From the NCBI GenBank assembly GCA_050302475.1, contig JBNLBF010000011.1:25313-89312 (forward strand): a DNA stretch of 64,000 nt, written 5' to 3'. Positions 1 through 8,713 of this stretch are shown piece by piece; position 1 is the first letter of the stretch; each line of letters starts with the position of its first letter. Under the pieces are notes generated by a model, which did not search any database, was not told the DNA's origin, and was given only the letters and a program-made list of their open reading frames with translations. Both the position numbers and the translations under genes were made by a program. The DNA is from NORP23 sp050302475 (GTDB taxonomy: Bacteria > Pseudomonadota > Alphaproteobacteria > Rhodobacterales > Rhodobacteraceae).

Positions 1-882
1 ATATCGGAATACGGTTTCGAACCGCAATTCGCGCACAGACGCCAGTGACACATCAAACGGCACCGGCGCAACCGGCAAGCCGACCATCACCACGGCTCCA
101 CCGGGGCGGGGAAGCGTCATCAGGCTTTCAAATGCTTTTGCGGCTCCTGAGCATTCAAACACCACATCCGCGCCCCAGCCATGGGTTGCGAGGGCAACCA
201 TGTCCTCCAGCGAGTCCCGTGCGATGTTAACTGTGGTTATCCCCGGATAACGCGCAGCGATTGCCAGCTTCTCGTCAACCAGATCGGCGAGGATCACCGA
301 TGCGCATCCGCCGCCAAGGGCAGCCAGCGCAACCATGATCCCAATTGGTCCGGCCCCAAGCACCACGGCAACATCACCCGGTGAGATCCGGGCCTTGGAC
401 GCCGCCTGCATTCCGACCGCAAACGGTTCAACCATCGCACCTTCGGCAAAGCTGACAGTGTCGGGCAGGCGGAAGGTGTAATCAGCTGGATGCACCACAT
501 GTGGGGTCAGGCAGCCATGCACGGGCGGGGTCGCCCAGAAACGCACTGCCGGATCGACATTATACATCCCTAAACGCGAGGCTTTGGACGTCGCATCCGG
601 GATCCCCGGTTCCATACAAACCCGGTCACCGATTGACAGATGTGTGACGTCTGATCCGACCTCCACCACAGTCCCGGCGGCTTCGTGCCCCAGCACCATC
701 GGTGCGTCGACCACGAAGGGTCCGATCCGGCCATGCGTGTAGTAATGTACGTCAGAGCCGCAAATCCCAACCGTGTGAATTTCGACTTTCACATCGCGCG
801 GTCCGACATCCATCGGCAGGTCAATTTCGCGTATGGTCAATTCATGCTGGCGTTCCAGCACAAGGGCTTCGACCAGTGCCAC
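1..882 (-). CDS. Xylitol/sorbitol-type zinc alcohol dehydrogenase (3' end cut off by window)
   Basis: Medium-chain zinc dehydrogenase that would oxidise a polyol with NAD(P)+. The first 294 codons are present and the frame is still open at base 1. Catalytic zinc ligands are visible as Cys41 (ICGSD), His66-Glu67 (GHE) and Glu152 (VEPF), and the Rossmann loop GAGPIG is at 176-181. The four structural-zinc cysteines of classical alcohol dehydrogenases are absent, and the loop GIPDATSKASRLGMYNVDP is typical of xylitol/sorbitol dehydrogenases. I chose the GTG start at 882 because it falls 2 bases after the lacI stop, behind a GGCGG, so translation is probably coupled. The neighbouring LacI regulator and sugar importer support a polyol pathway. 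The exact substrate is not readable. Confidence 0.88.
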   Translation of the reverse strand, partial: MALVEALVLERQHELTIREIDLPMDVGPRDVKVEIHTVGICGSDVHYYTHGRIGPFVVDAPMVLGHEAAGTVVEVGSDVTHLSIGDRVCMEPGIPDATSKASRLGMYNVDPAVRFWATPPVHGCLTPHVVHPADYTFRLPDTVSFAEGAMVEPFAVGMQAASKARISPGDVAVVLGAGPIGIMVALAALGGGCASVILADLVDEKLAIAARYPGITTVNIARDSLEDMVALATHGWGADVVFECSGAAKAFESLMTLPRPGGAVVMVGLPVAPVPFDVSLASVRELRFETVFRY

Positions 883-884
883 GG

Positions 885-1898
885 TCAGCCGCCCGTCGAC
901 TGACGAATGATCAGTTCCGGTTCGAACAGTGTTTCTGTCGGGGTGGGCAAGGGGCCTTCGGCGTCAATCAGCGCCACCAGATGTTTGACAGCGTTGGTTG
1001 CAACCCGCTCCACCGGATAAGCGACCGTGGTGATCGGGACCGAGGCCATCCGGGCAAATTCAATATTGTCGAACCCGGCAATTGCCATGTCCTCAGGCAC
1101 CTTCAAACCGGTATCATCACAGAAACGCAACACGCCAAGCGCCAGCGAGTCATTCGTGGCGAGCACCGCCGTAGGCCGTTTGCCTGCATCCCAAAGCGAC
1201 TTGATTGCGTTATAGCCGGCCTCCATCCCGGTGCCGATCACATCAACATGCAAATCGTCCTGAAATGTAACGCCCGCCGCCGCAAGCGCCGCCTTCGCGC
1301 CATCCCGTTTCTCGGTATTGCCAAGATGCGAGGCCGCGTCCAGGAGGGCGATATCGCGATGTCCGCGTTCGGCCAGATGGGTGGCCAGTTTTTGCGCACC
1401 GACGAAATCATCCACACTGGCCGTGTCTACGGATTTTTCCGGGTCAGCCACCATGGAAACAATGGGAAATCCGCCATCACGCAGTTCGTGGACATGTTTG
1501 GTGTTCTTATGTTCCGAAGGATAAATCAGAATGCCGTCAACCTGCCGTCCACGAAAACTGGCGATGACGTCGTCTTCACGCTCGCGCGTGTTGTTCGACG
1601 TGGCAAACAGGGTGGAATAGCCCTGTTCCGCCAACGCATCCGTTACCCGTTGCGCGACCCGCGTCAGGGTGGGGTTCAGGATGTCCGTCACGACCAAACC
1701 CACGGTCATGCTTTTCCGGCTGACCAGAGACTTGGCGATATGATTTGGCGTATAATTCAGCTTCCGCGCTGCGGACTTGATGATATCACGCGTTTTTTCA
1801 GGGATGCGTGGGCTTTCACGCAACGCCAACGAGACGGTGTTCGTGGAGAACCCCGTCGCCTCGGCGATATCCTTCAATTTGACAGTATTGCGACCCAT
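885..1898 (-). CDS. LacI-family transcriptional regulator
   Basis: Sugar-responsive repressor of 337 residues, the normal LacI length. The N-terminal helix-turn-helix (about residues 5-30, KDIAEATGFSTNTVSLAL) is followed by a hinge and a periplasmic-binding-protein-like effector domain (about 60-330). The ATG at 1898 has a GGAGGG Shine-Dalgarno. It stops 2 bases before the polyol dehydrogenase start, forming one minus-strand unit. An operator-like sequence containing CGTTAATA lies just upstream, resembling two sites in the divergent importer promoter, which suggests autoregulation and control of the importer. The effector is unknown, probably the sugar or polyol that is imported. Confidence 0.93.
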   Translation of the reverse strand: MGRNTVKLKDIAEATGFSTNTVSLALRESPRIPEKTRDIIKSAARKLNYTPNHIAKSLVSRKSMTVGLVVTDILNPTLTRVAQRVTDALAEQGYSTLFATSNNTREREDDVIASFRGRQVDGILIYPSEHKNTKHVHELRDGGFPIVSMVADPEKSVDTASVDDFVGAQKLATHLAERGHRDIALLDAASHLGNTEKRDGAKAALAAAGVTFQDDLHVDVIGTGMEAGYNAIKSLWDAGKRPTAVLATNDSLALGVLRFCDDTGLKVPEDMAIAGFDNIEFARMASVPITTVAYPVERVATNAVKHLVALIDAEGPLPTPTETLFEPELIIRQSTGG

Positions 1899-1938
1899 AC
1901 TTTGTCATCCCTCCTTGAAACTGGCGGTGTGATGACAG

Positions 1939-1952
1939 AAATAGCGTTAATA
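1939..1952. promoter_or_regulatory. Putative LacI operator upstream of lacI
   Basis: The sequence AAATAGCGTTAATA shares TA-CGTTAATA with the two sites near 3255-3285. LacI-family operators are typically symmetric about a central CG. Its position 40 bases upstream of the lacI ATG fits autoregulation. Only one half is well conserved, so this is the weakest of the three sites. Confidence 0.4.
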
Positions 1953-1953
1953 C

Positions 1954-2394
1954 TCAAGAATTAGCTTCATGTAGGCGTGTGATCGCCTGATATTGTAAAC
2001 AGTCTGGTGCCATTTCCATCATTTCTATTCTGTTTCCGTCCGGATCCTCCAACCAGGCCTGACGATTGCCGTCCGCGCCTTCTTTGATTTCTGCCATCAG
2101 GGGGATGCCTTTGGCCTTTAGCTCAGCCACGCAGGCATCCAGATCGTCTATTGTCCAGCACATGTGGTTTGCGCCATTGGCATTCCAGCCCGGCGCACGG
2201 TCGTTTTCAGCGCCCGGGAAAATTTCCAGATACTGTTCGTCGGTGATCCGCAGATAGACCAGCCAGACCGACCCGTCATCATGATGCAGCCGCAACATTT
2301 CAGGGAAACCCAGCTTGTTGACGTAATAATCCAACGAGACATCGAGATCCTTAACCTTGATCGCAATATGCCCGAGACTGGTGACATGTTTCAT
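1954..2394 (-). CDS. VOC (glyoxalase/dioxygenase superfamily) protein
   Basis: A 146-residue vicinal-oxygen-chelate fold protein. It opens with a typical first beta-strand (LGHIAIKVKDLDVSLDYYVNKLGF) and ends with the matching DPDGNRIEMMEM strand. Candidate metal ligands are His10, an internal His in NGANHMCW and a C-terminal Glu, as in glyoxalase-type enzymes. The frame is open further upstream, but the ATG at 2394 starts the domain and lies 4 bases after the aldo/keto reductase stop, so the two are probably co-translated. Substrate unknown. It could be an isomerase, lyase or binding protein acting on a sugar-derived oxo compound. Confidence 0.8.
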   Translation of the reverse strand: MKHVTSLGHIAIKVKDLDVSLDYYVNKLGFPEMLRLHHDDGSVWLVYLRITDEQYLEIFPGAENDRAPGWNANGANHMCWTIDDLDACVAELKAKGIPLMAEIKEGADGNRQAWLEDPDGNRIEMMEMAPDCLQYQAITRLHEANS

Positions 2395-2398
2395 AAAT

Positions 2399-3211
2399 CT
2401 AATCCCATTTAGGGCCCCAATCCGGGGCGATGTAGCGTTCGTTTTTGTCGGTGGAGCGCATCGCTGCCATGTCCTCGGAATCAAGGGTGATATCGAGGGC
2501 TGCGAAATTCTCGCGGATTCTTTCGGCCTTGCCGGAGGTCGGAATGACGACATAGCCAAGCTGCATCAGATAGGCGAGAGAGACCTGCGCCGCCGTCGCA
2601 TCATGCTTTGCGGCCACCCGCTGGATGGCGCGGTCATTTGCGACCCGCCCCTCGGCGATCGGGCGATAGGCGGTGACGGTGATCCCGGCTTCCTTACAGT
2701 ATTGTGCCAGTTTGCGGTTTTGCAGGAACGGGTGGAGTTCGAACTGGTTGGTCGTCAACGCCCCTTTGCCAAGGATTGCTTCGGATTGTTTCAGCAGATC
2801 GATGGTGAAATTGGACACGCCGATGTGCCGCGCGAGACCTTCTGTCTGCGCCTCGGCCAACTGATTCAAATAGACGGGCAGGGGCGTTTCACCGTTCGGG
2901 GCGGGCCAGTGGATCAGGCACAGGTCCACATACTCCATCTGCAAATTGTCCAGCGATTGCCGTAGCGACGGGATCAGTTTCCCGGGTCCGAAATTCTCGG
3001 GCGTGATTTTGGTGGTCACGAAAACCGCGTCGCGCGCCAAACCCGATGCCGCAATGGCCCGGCCGCATTCGCCTTCGGTGTCATAGGTCTGTGCGGTGTC
3101 AATGTGACGATAGCCGGTTTCCAGCGCAGTAAGGATGGCGGCTTCACCTTCGGCCTTCCAACGTCCATAGGTGCCAAACCCCAGCGCAGGGATTCCTCCG
3201 TAGCTTTTCAT
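2399..3211 (-). CDS. Aldo/keto reductase
   Basis: NAD(P)H-dependent aldo/keto reductase of 270 residues, a usual length for the family. The catalytic tetrad is visible as Asp38 and Tyr43 (HIDTAQTYD), Lys68 (VTTK) and His101 (LIHWP). The C-terminal VIPTSGKAERIREN segment contains the cofactor phosphate-binding region. I prefer the ATG at 3211, directly behind GGGGGGAAG, to an in-frame start 30 bases further upstream that adds ten non-family residues. It leads the minus-strand unit with the VOC protein and diverges from the sugar importer, so it probably reduces or oxidises an intermediate of the imported carbohydrate. Confidence 0.88.
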   Translation of the reverse strand: MKSYGGIPALGFGTYGRWKAEGEAAILTALETGYRHIDTAQTYDTEGECGRAIAASGLARDAVFVTTKITPENFGPGKLIPSLRQSLDNLQMEYVDLCLIHWPAPNGETPLPVYLNQLAEAQTEGLARHIGVSNFTIDLLKQSEAILGKGALTTNQFELHPFLQNRKLAQYCKEAGITVTAYRPIAEGRVANDRAIQRVAAKHDATAAQVSLAYLMQLGYVVIPTSGKAERIRENFAALDITLDSEDMAAMRSTDKNERYIAPDWGPKWD

Positions 3212-3245
3212 CTTCCCCCCTGCGGCCCGCGGCCGATACATTTAG

Positions 3246-3286
3246 TTGACAGAATGTTATCGTTAATATTATGTTAACGGTAATAC
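3246..3286 (+). promoter_or_regulatory. Importer promoter with two tandem LacI-type operators
   Basis: A TTGACA -35-like hexamer lies at 3246-3251. Two CG-centred near-palindromes follow, TTATCGTTAA (3257-3266) and TTAACGGTAA (3274-3283). Each is preceded by TG and followed by TA, and their centres are 17 bases apart. They also form one larger inverted repeat. Placement between the divergent aldo/keto reductase and the importer fits repression by the LacI protein encoded at 885-1898. The -10 element is not clear. Confidence 0.6.
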
Positions 3287-3331
3287 AGGCCGCAAGTCAA
3301 TAAGAACGGCCCGAACCACAAGGGAGGAGAT

Positions 3332-4228
3332 ATGGCGATCCGTTGGAGCCGCTGGTCACCGCAATTTGCGTTAGCACCTGCTGTCATCGTGACGGCGGTG
3401 GCGTTTATCGGCTCAATTGGCTGGACGATCTTCATTTCTTTCACCAGTTCGCGCCGATTCCCTGACTATGCGATCGACCCGGAACGCTGGTCGCGCCAGT
3501 ATGAACGTCTGGCCAAGGATCGGGCCTGGGGGATATCACTGGATAATCTGATCGTGTTCGGCGTTGGCTCGCTGCTGGCGATTGTGTTTGGCTTCATCCT
3601 TGCTGCGATGATCGAACGCGAAAAGCGCGGCGAGGACATATTCCGCACGATCTTCCTCTATCCGCTGGCCATCAGCCTGATCGTGACAGGGATCGTCTGG
3701 CGTTGGATGTTTAACCCGCGGCTGGGCGTCGAAAATTTCCTACACCAGCTGGGCTGGGAATCTGCGTCGTTTGATTGGCTGTCGAGCGCGGAAACGGCGA
3801 TGTACGGGATAATCCTCGCCAGCCTCTGGCAAAGCTCCGGCTTTTTCATGGCGCTGATGCTGTCGGGTCTGAAATCCATCAACTCCGAGATTTGGAGCGC
3901 GGCGCGCCTCGATGGCGTTGGCGTGTTCCGTCTGTATATCGAAATTATCGTCCCGATGATGAAATTCACCTTCCTGACCTGCGCGATCCTTTTGTCGCTG
4001 GGGGTTGTGAAGGCCTATGACATTATCGTGGCGATGACCAATGGCGGCCCCGGGCAATCGACCTGGATGCCGGCCTTGTTCACCATCAACGCTTACTCGG
4101 CGAAGTCGAATATTGCATACGCCTCCGCCGCAGCGGTCATGATGCTCTTGATCACACTCGCAATCTTCCTCCCCCTCCTCATGCTGTTCATCTGGCAACA
4201 GAAACGCAGAAAGGCGGCGGTCGCATGA
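3332..4228 (+). CDS. Sugar ABC transporter permease (MalF-like)
   Basis: Inner-membrane permease of 298 residues in the CUT1 carbohydrate importer family, with six predicted hydrophobic spans. The EAA loop that contacts the ATPase is present as SAARLDGVGVFRLYIEIIVP near residues 190-210. A strong GGAGGAG precedes the ATG at 3332. It overlaps the next permease by ATGA, giving tight coupling. With the downstream permease, ATPase and binding protein it forms a complete importer. Confidence 0.93.
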   Translation: MAIRWSRWSPQFALAPAVIVTAVAFIGSIGWTIFISFTSSRRFPDYAIDPERWSRQYERLAKDRAWGISLDNLIVFGVGSLLAIVFGFILAAMIEREKRGEDIFRTIFLYPLAISLIVTGIVWRWMFNPRLGVENFLHQLGWESASFDWLSSAETAMYGIILASLWQSSGFFMALMLSGLKSINSEIWSAARLDGVGVFRLYIEIIVPMMKFTFLTCAILLSLGVVKAYDIIVAMTNGGPGQSTWMPALFTINAYSAKSNIAYASAAAVMMLLITLAIFLPLLMLFIWQQKRRKAAVA

Positions 4229-5115
4229 GCACCATGACCGACAATTTCCACCCGCGTAAGAAAAAGCGGATCAATGGCCGGTCTATCGCGATCCTTGTGT
4301 TTCTGGCCATGTGTGCGGCGTTTTTCTGCATCCCGCTTTACGTGGTGATCGTGACCTCGTTCAAAACCATGGACCAGATCCGGCTGGGCGAGATTTTTTC
4401 GCTGCCCGTCACTTGGACGCTGGAACCCTGGCGTGAAGCCTGGTCGGAGGCCTGTTCCGGTATCCGCTGCGAGGGCGTGAGCGCGGGCTTCTTCGCCTCG
4501 CTTAAAATCCTGTTCCCAAGCCTGATCCTGTCGCTGTCAGTGTCTTCCATCACCGGCTATGCGCTGGCGCTTTGGAATGTCCGCTGGGCGGGGACGTTCA
4601 TGTTTGTCCTGTTCATGTGCGCCTTTGTGCCTTTCCAGATCATCATGATCCCAATGATTATCCTCACGGGCAAAATCGGTGTTTACGGCACCATCTGGGG
4701 GGTTGCCGTGGTCCACGCGGTGCTTGCTTTGCCAATCCTGACGCTGATTTTCCGGAATTTCTACAAGGATATCCCGGGCGAAATCATGCAGGCTGCCATC
4801 ATGGACAGCGGCTCGTTTTGGCGGATTTATCGCGAGATCATTCTGCCCATGTCCGCGAACATCTTCATCGTGGTGCTGATCCTGCAGATTACATCGATCT
4901 GGAACGACTTCCTGATCGGGATCACCTTCGGCGGGCTGAATAACAAGCCGATGACAGTGATCCTGGCGAATACGGTGATCAGCGCGACGGGCGAATCCTC
5001 TTACAACGTGGATATGGCGGCGGCCTTGTTGACCGCCATTCCCCCACTTCTGATCTATTTCGTGCTCGGCAAATTCTTTGTGCAGGGCATCACTGCTGGC
5101 GCCATCAAGGGGTAA
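4225..5115 (+). CDS. Sugar ABC transporter permease (MalG-like)
   Basis: Second CUT1 permease, 296 residues, with about six transmembrane helices and an EAA loop reading MQAAIMDSGSFWRIYREIIL near residues 190-210. The first helix follows a basic cytoplasmic tail (HPRKKKRINGR), and the C-terminal FVQGITAGAIKG is the family ending. Coupled to the upstream permease by a 4-base overlap and followed after 2 bases by the ATPase gene. It would form the heterodimeric channel with the MalF-like subunit. Confidence 0.93.
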   Translation: MSTMTDNFHPRKKKRINGRSIAILVFLAMCAAFFCIPLYVVIVTSFKTMDQIRLGEIFSLPVTWTLEPWREAWSEACSGIRCEGVSAGFFASLKILFPSLILSLSVSSITGYALALWNVRWAGTFMFVLFMCAFVPFQIIMIPMIILTGKIGVYGTIWGVAVVHAVLALPILTLIFRNFYKDIPGEIMQAAIMDSGSFWRIYREIILPMSANIFIVVLILQITSIWNDFLIGITFGGLNNKPMTVILANTVISATGESSYNVDMAAALLTAIPPLLIYFVLGKFFVQGITAGAIKG

Positions 5116-5117
5116 CA

Positions 5118-6209
5118 ATGCCGAATATCGCGTTTGAACATATTTACAAGGATTACGGCAGCCTTCGGGTGCTGGCAGATCTGAACCTGTCGGTTAATGA
5201 TGGGGAATTCCTTGTCCTGCTCGGCCCGTCGGGCTGCGGGAAGACGACGCTTCTGAACATGCTGGCCGGGTTGCAGGACGTGACTGCAGGTACCATCCGG
5301 ATTGGCGAAGATGATATCACCGAACTGGACCCGAAAGACCGCGGCCTTGCCATGGTGTTCCAGTCCTATGCGCTTTATCCGACGAAATCTGTGCGCGGGA
5401 ACCTGAAATTCGGCCTCGCCGCGCAAAAACTGGACCGGGCAGAGATTGACCGCCGTGTCCAGTGGGCGGCGGACCTGTTGCAGATCACACCCCTGATGGA
5501 CCGTAAACCAGCGCACCTGTCCGGTGGTCAACGTCAACGTGTCGCCATTGGCCGCGCACTGGTGAAAAACGTCGATGTGTTCCTGTTTGACGAGCCGCTC
5601 TCCAACCTCGATGCGAAATTGCGCACCGAGATGCGGCTGGAGATCAAGACGCTGCATGAACAAACCAAATCCACCATCGTTTACGTCACCCATGACCAGA
5701 TCGAGGCCATGACAATGGCCACACGTATCGCGATCATGGATGGCGGGGTGATCCAGCAATTCGGCACACCCGACGAGGTGTATGAGACCCCTGCGAACCT
5801 GTTCGTCGCAGGGTTTATCGGTGCGCCGGCGATGAATATTCTGGACGCGACAATAACGGCGTCCGGCTCGCAGGCATCGGCCGCGCTGCCCGATGGGACG
5901 AAGATCGATCTCAGTCACTATGCCTTCAGCTCCAACCCCACCGAGGGGCAGGCAGTGAAGGTTGGTCTTCGTCCTGAACATTTCGACATTTCGGGGCAGG
6001 GAGGCATTGTCAGCCTGACCCTGCCGGTCGCCTCGCGCGAACGGACCGGCTCCGACGCTACGATATTTCTGAAAAACGGTGATGACCTGATCGCTGTACG
6101 TGCCGAGCCTGCCGAGGCTCGCGACGTCAAGGTCGGGGATATTTTCACCGTCAGCTTTCCATCCGGAAAGCTCAACCTATTCGACGCCCAGACAGGGCAG
6201 CGGATGTAA
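5118..6209 (+). CDS. Sugar ABC transporter ATP-binding protein (MalK/UgpC type)
   Basis: ATPase of 363 residues that energises the importer. Walker A GPSGCGKT is at 36-43, the Q-loop Gln at 82, the signature LSGGQ at 134-138, Walker B FLFDEP around 155-160 and the switch His in VYVTHDQ. The C-terminal 120 residues form the TOBE regulatory extension of the MalK subfamily (VKVGLRPEHFDI). In MalK itself this part binds regulators; nothing visible shows that here. It is the third gene of the importer operon. Confidence 0.95.
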   Translation: MPNIAFEHIYKDYGSLRVLADLNLSVNDGEFLVLLGPSGCGKTTLLNMLAGLQDVTAGTIRIGEDDITELDPKDRGLAMVFQSYALYPTKSVRGNLKFGLAAQKLDRAEIDRRVQWAADLLQITPLMDRKPAHLSGGQRQRVAIGRALVKNVDVFLFDEPLSNLDAKLRTEMRLEIKTLHEQTKSTIVYVTHDQIEAMTMATRIAIMDGGVIQQFGTPDEVYETPANLFVAGFIGAPAMNILDATITASGSQASAALPDGTKIDLSHYAFSSNPTEGQAVKVGLRPEHFDISGQGGIVSLTLPVASRERTGSDATIFLKNGDDLIAVRAEPAEARDVKVGDIFTVSFPSGKLNLFDAQTGQRM

Positions 6210-6224
6210 CCGTCTAGGGAGGAC

Positions 6225-7463
6225 ATGATGAAACTTAAATACACAGTTGCCGCCGCCGCGCTGATGATGCCGCTAAGCGCATCCGCGGAGGAACTTGTCG
6301 GCTATCACGGCTGGTCGACCACATCGGAGATCAGCGCGCTGCGCGTTCTCATCGATCAGTTCGAGGCGCAGGGTCACACATGGGTGGATCTGGCGATCCC
6401 GCATGAATCTGAATCTAACCTTGGCCTGATCAACCTGATCACCGGGGGAAACCCACCGAATATCTTCGTGGAATCGAACCCCGGCGTCTATCGCGACCTG
6501 GTGACAATGGGCTACGGCCAGCCGGTGACGGAGCTGTTTAACTCCACCGGAGTCACGGAAAACCTGCCGGATGCGGTTCTGCAATCGATCACGGTTGATG
6601 GCGAGATTATGAAGATCCCGACCGGCATACATATCGACGGTATGGTTTATTATAATCTTGATGTTGCGGAGGCTGCAGGTGTTGATCCCGCAAGCTGGAC
6701 ATCAGTTGACGACATGCTGGCCGATTTCGATAAGGTGGCTGAGGCGGGTTATATGCCAATCGCGGTAGGGGGTCAGTCTTTCCAGGTTGGCTATCTTTTC
6801 CATGCGCTGATTGCGGCTGTGGCAGGGCCTGACATCTATTACCGGATGTATCAGGATCCGCCTGATCCGACAGTGTTTGACGAACCGGCTGTGAAAGACG
6901 TGATCGAACTGGTCCGCACTTTCAGCGAATTGGCCGATGACGGCTCGATGAACCGTAGCTGGTCGGAAACAACCAACCTTGTGATCACCGGACAGGCGCT
7001 GATGCACCTGCATGGGGACTGGATGAAAGGCGAATGGCGTGCGGCAGGCAAAGTCGCGGGCGAAGATTTCGGCTGTATCAACATCCCGGGCACCAAGGCC
7101 CTGTCGGTGACGGTCGATTCCTTCGGGATCCTTGGTGGTGTTGACGACGAAACGCTTGCGGCAGAAATGGATTGGGCCTCCATCGTTGTAGACCCTGCCA
7201 ACACCGCAGCATTCTCGGCCAACAAAGGTTCGTCACCGATCCGGTTCGATGCGCCTGCGGATGCGCTCGATATCTGTAACACTGTTGTGCTGGATGCCCT
7301 GCAGGATCCGACCATGGGCGTTCAGAACCCGTTCAATATCTCGGACGGCGACTGGCATAACTCCATCTGGGACGTGATGTTCAATTTCTGGTCCGACCCG
7401 ACCATGACGACGGACGAGGCGGTCGAGGAACTGAAATACGCTTACGACGCGATTTACGGCTAA
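6225..7463 (+). CDS. Sugar ABC transporter substrate-binding protein
   Basis: Periplasmic solute-binding protein of 412 residues. A Sec signal peptide covers about residues 1-22 and cleavage after ASA is likely. The mature part has the family-1 extracellular sugar-binding fold (early IDQFEAQ, central IPTGIHIDGMVYYNLDVAEAAG, and LMHLHGDWMKGEW in the second lobe). It resembles glucose/mannose-type rather than maltose-type binding proteins, by recollection of family patterns only. It closes the importer operon and is followed by a terminator. Ligand not determinable; a monosaccharide or polyol is likely from the adjacent dehydrogenases. Confidence 0.93.
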   Translation: MMKLKYTVAAAALMMPLSASAEELVGYHGWSTTSEISALRVLIDQFEAQGHTWVDLAIPHESESNLGLINLITGGNPPNIFVESNPGVYRDLVTMGYGQPVTELFNSTGVTENLPDAVLQSITVDGEIMKIPTGIHIDGMVYYNLDVAEAAGVDPASWTSVDDMLADFDKVAEAGYMPIAVGGQSFQVGYLFHALIAAVAGPDIYYRMYQDPPDPTVFDEPAVKDVIELVRTFSELADDGSMNRSWSETTNLVITGQALMHLHGDWMKGEWRAAGKVAGEDFGCINIPGTKALSVTVDSFGILGGVDDETLAAEMDWASIVVDPANTAAFSANKGSSPIRFDAPADALDICNTVVLDALQDPTMGVQNPFNISDGDWHNSIWDVMFNFWSDPTMTTDEAVEELKYAYDAIYG

Positions 7464-7485
7464 GCGTATCGGTACCCTGAACTCT

Positions 7486-7511
7486 GGCGTCCCTTCGGGG
7501 GCGCCTTTTTT
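7486..7511 (+). terminator. Rho-independent terminator after the importer operon
   Basis: GGCGTCCC, then the loop TTC, then GGGGGCGCC, forms a GC-rich stem followed directly by TTTTTT. It lies 22 bases after the binding-protein stop. Confidence 0.85.
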
Positions 7512-7556
7512 CTTGCAGGCTTCACGGCAGTTACTATGCTGCCCACCAAGGAGAAT

Positions 7557-7859
7557 ATGATGATGAAAGACCAAATCCTCAGCAGCCTCGACAAGGCTAC
7601 CCCGCCCGCGGAGCTATCCGATGTCGGGCAGGCCCTCTGGTGGCTGAAAAAAGGTGATATGAAGCTTGGCGCGGAATGGGAAACTGCCCATGAGATCTGC
7701 CAGTCGGCGGAAGGCACCAAAGCCTATGACTGGGTCCACGCGCTGGCCCACTGGATCGAAGGTGATATGGGCAACACTGCCTACTGGTATCGCCGAATCG
7801 GCGAAGACCGGCAAGACAGTATCGAGGCTGAATGGAACCATCTTGCGGAGACATTATGA
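7557..7859 (+). CDS. Small conserved-looking cytoplasmic protein, unknown function
   Basis: A 100-residue soluble, acidic, tryptophan-rich protein (QALWWLKKGD, AYDWVHALAHWIEGD, NTAYWYRRIG). I do not recognise a named family. The regular helical pattern resembles small helical-repeat proteins. I placed the start at ATG 7557 because AAGGAG lies 3-9 bases upstream; an earlier in-frame ATG at 7536 would put that Shine-Dalgarno inside the gene. It overlaps the SDR gene by ATGA, so the two are co-translated, and the pair follows the importer terminator. A role as partner of the dehydrogenase is inference. Confidence 0.7.
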   Translation: MMMKDQILSSLDKATPPAELSDVGQALWWLKKGDMKLGAEWETAHEICQSAEGTKAYDWVHALAHWIEGDMGNTAYWYRRIGEDRQDSIEAEWNHLAETL

Positions 7860-8611
7860 GTAAATACGCAACCTATCCCAGCCTTCGGGAGCGAGTCGTA
7901 CTGATTTCCGGCGGGGCTGGAGGTATTGGCGAGGCGATGGTGAATGCCTTCGCCGAACAGGGATCCAAAGTCGGTTTTGTGGACATCAATGCCGATGCGG
8001 GTCAGGCGCTGGCTGAAAGCCTTGGCGCTAATGTTCATTTCGAAAAAGCCGACGTCACTGACATCCCGGCTTATGAGGCCGCGATCGAAAAAATCCGACG
8101 CAAGCTGGGCGATCCAACCGTGCTGGTCAATAACGCGGCCCATGATGAACGCCACGCGATGGCGGACGTGACGCCCGACTATTTCGATGACCGTATCGCG
8201 ATCAATTTCCGCCATTATTTCTTTGCCATCAAAGCCGTGCGCGAGGGGATGAAAAAGGCAGGTGGCGGGTCGATTATCAATTTCAGCTCGACCTCCTGGA
8301 TGGAGGGGACTGACGCTTTGACCGTTTACGCCGCTGCCAAAGCCGCCTGTCACGGCCTGACCCGGGCGATGCGTCATGATCTGGGCGCGGACGATATCCG
8401 CGTGAATACCGTCGTCCCCGGATGGGTGATGACGGAGCGTCAGAAAAAACTCTGGGTCAGCAAAAAGGGACTGGAACACCGCCTGTCGATCCAGTCGCTG
8501 AAATCCCTGATCCAGCCCGAGCATCTGGCCCGCACCGTCCTGTTCCTCGCCGCGGACGATAGCGAGATGTGCACAGGTCACATGTATCATGTGGAGGCTG
8601 GCTGCGTCTGA
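7856..8611 (+). CDS. Short-chain dehydrogenase/reductase
   Basis: Classical SDR of 251 residues. The cofactor motif is GGAGGIG near residues 17-23, NNAAH corresponds to NNAG, and the active site is Ser-Ser-Thr followed by Tyr-x3-Lys (VYAAAKAA). The sequence ends in HMYHVEAGCV, matching the usual V-DGG-type end. An Asp after the second strand (VGFVDINAD) favours NAD over NADP. Start ATG 7856 overlaps the stop of the upstream small gene. Probably a sugar or polyol dehydrogenase of the module. Confidence 0.88.
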   Translation: MSKYATYPSLRERVVLISGGAGGIGEAMVNAFAEQGSKVGFVDINADAGQALAESLGANVHFEKADVTDIPAYEAAIEKIRRKLGDPTVLVNNAAHDERHAMADVTPDYFDDRIAINFRHYFFAIKAVREGMKKAGGGSIINFSSTSWMEGTDALTVYAAAKAACHGLTRAMRHDLGADDIRVNTVVPGWVMTERQKKLWVSKKGLEHRLSIQSLKSLIQPEHLARTVLFLAADDSEMCTGHMYHVEAGCV

Positions 8612-8713
8612 CAGTGAGCCTGGCAGAATATTTCGCGCCCAAGGGGAAATTTTTCGATTGATCCCATAGCTGTTTTTCGAACAGATAGCCGGGTTCATTC
8701 GGATAGGATTTCT

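Noticed and set aside
702..1964. Long open frame antisense to lacI
   Set aside because: It mirrors the codon structure of lacI, lacks a family pattern and a ribosome site, and is rich in Arg/His/Gln as typical of antisense frames.
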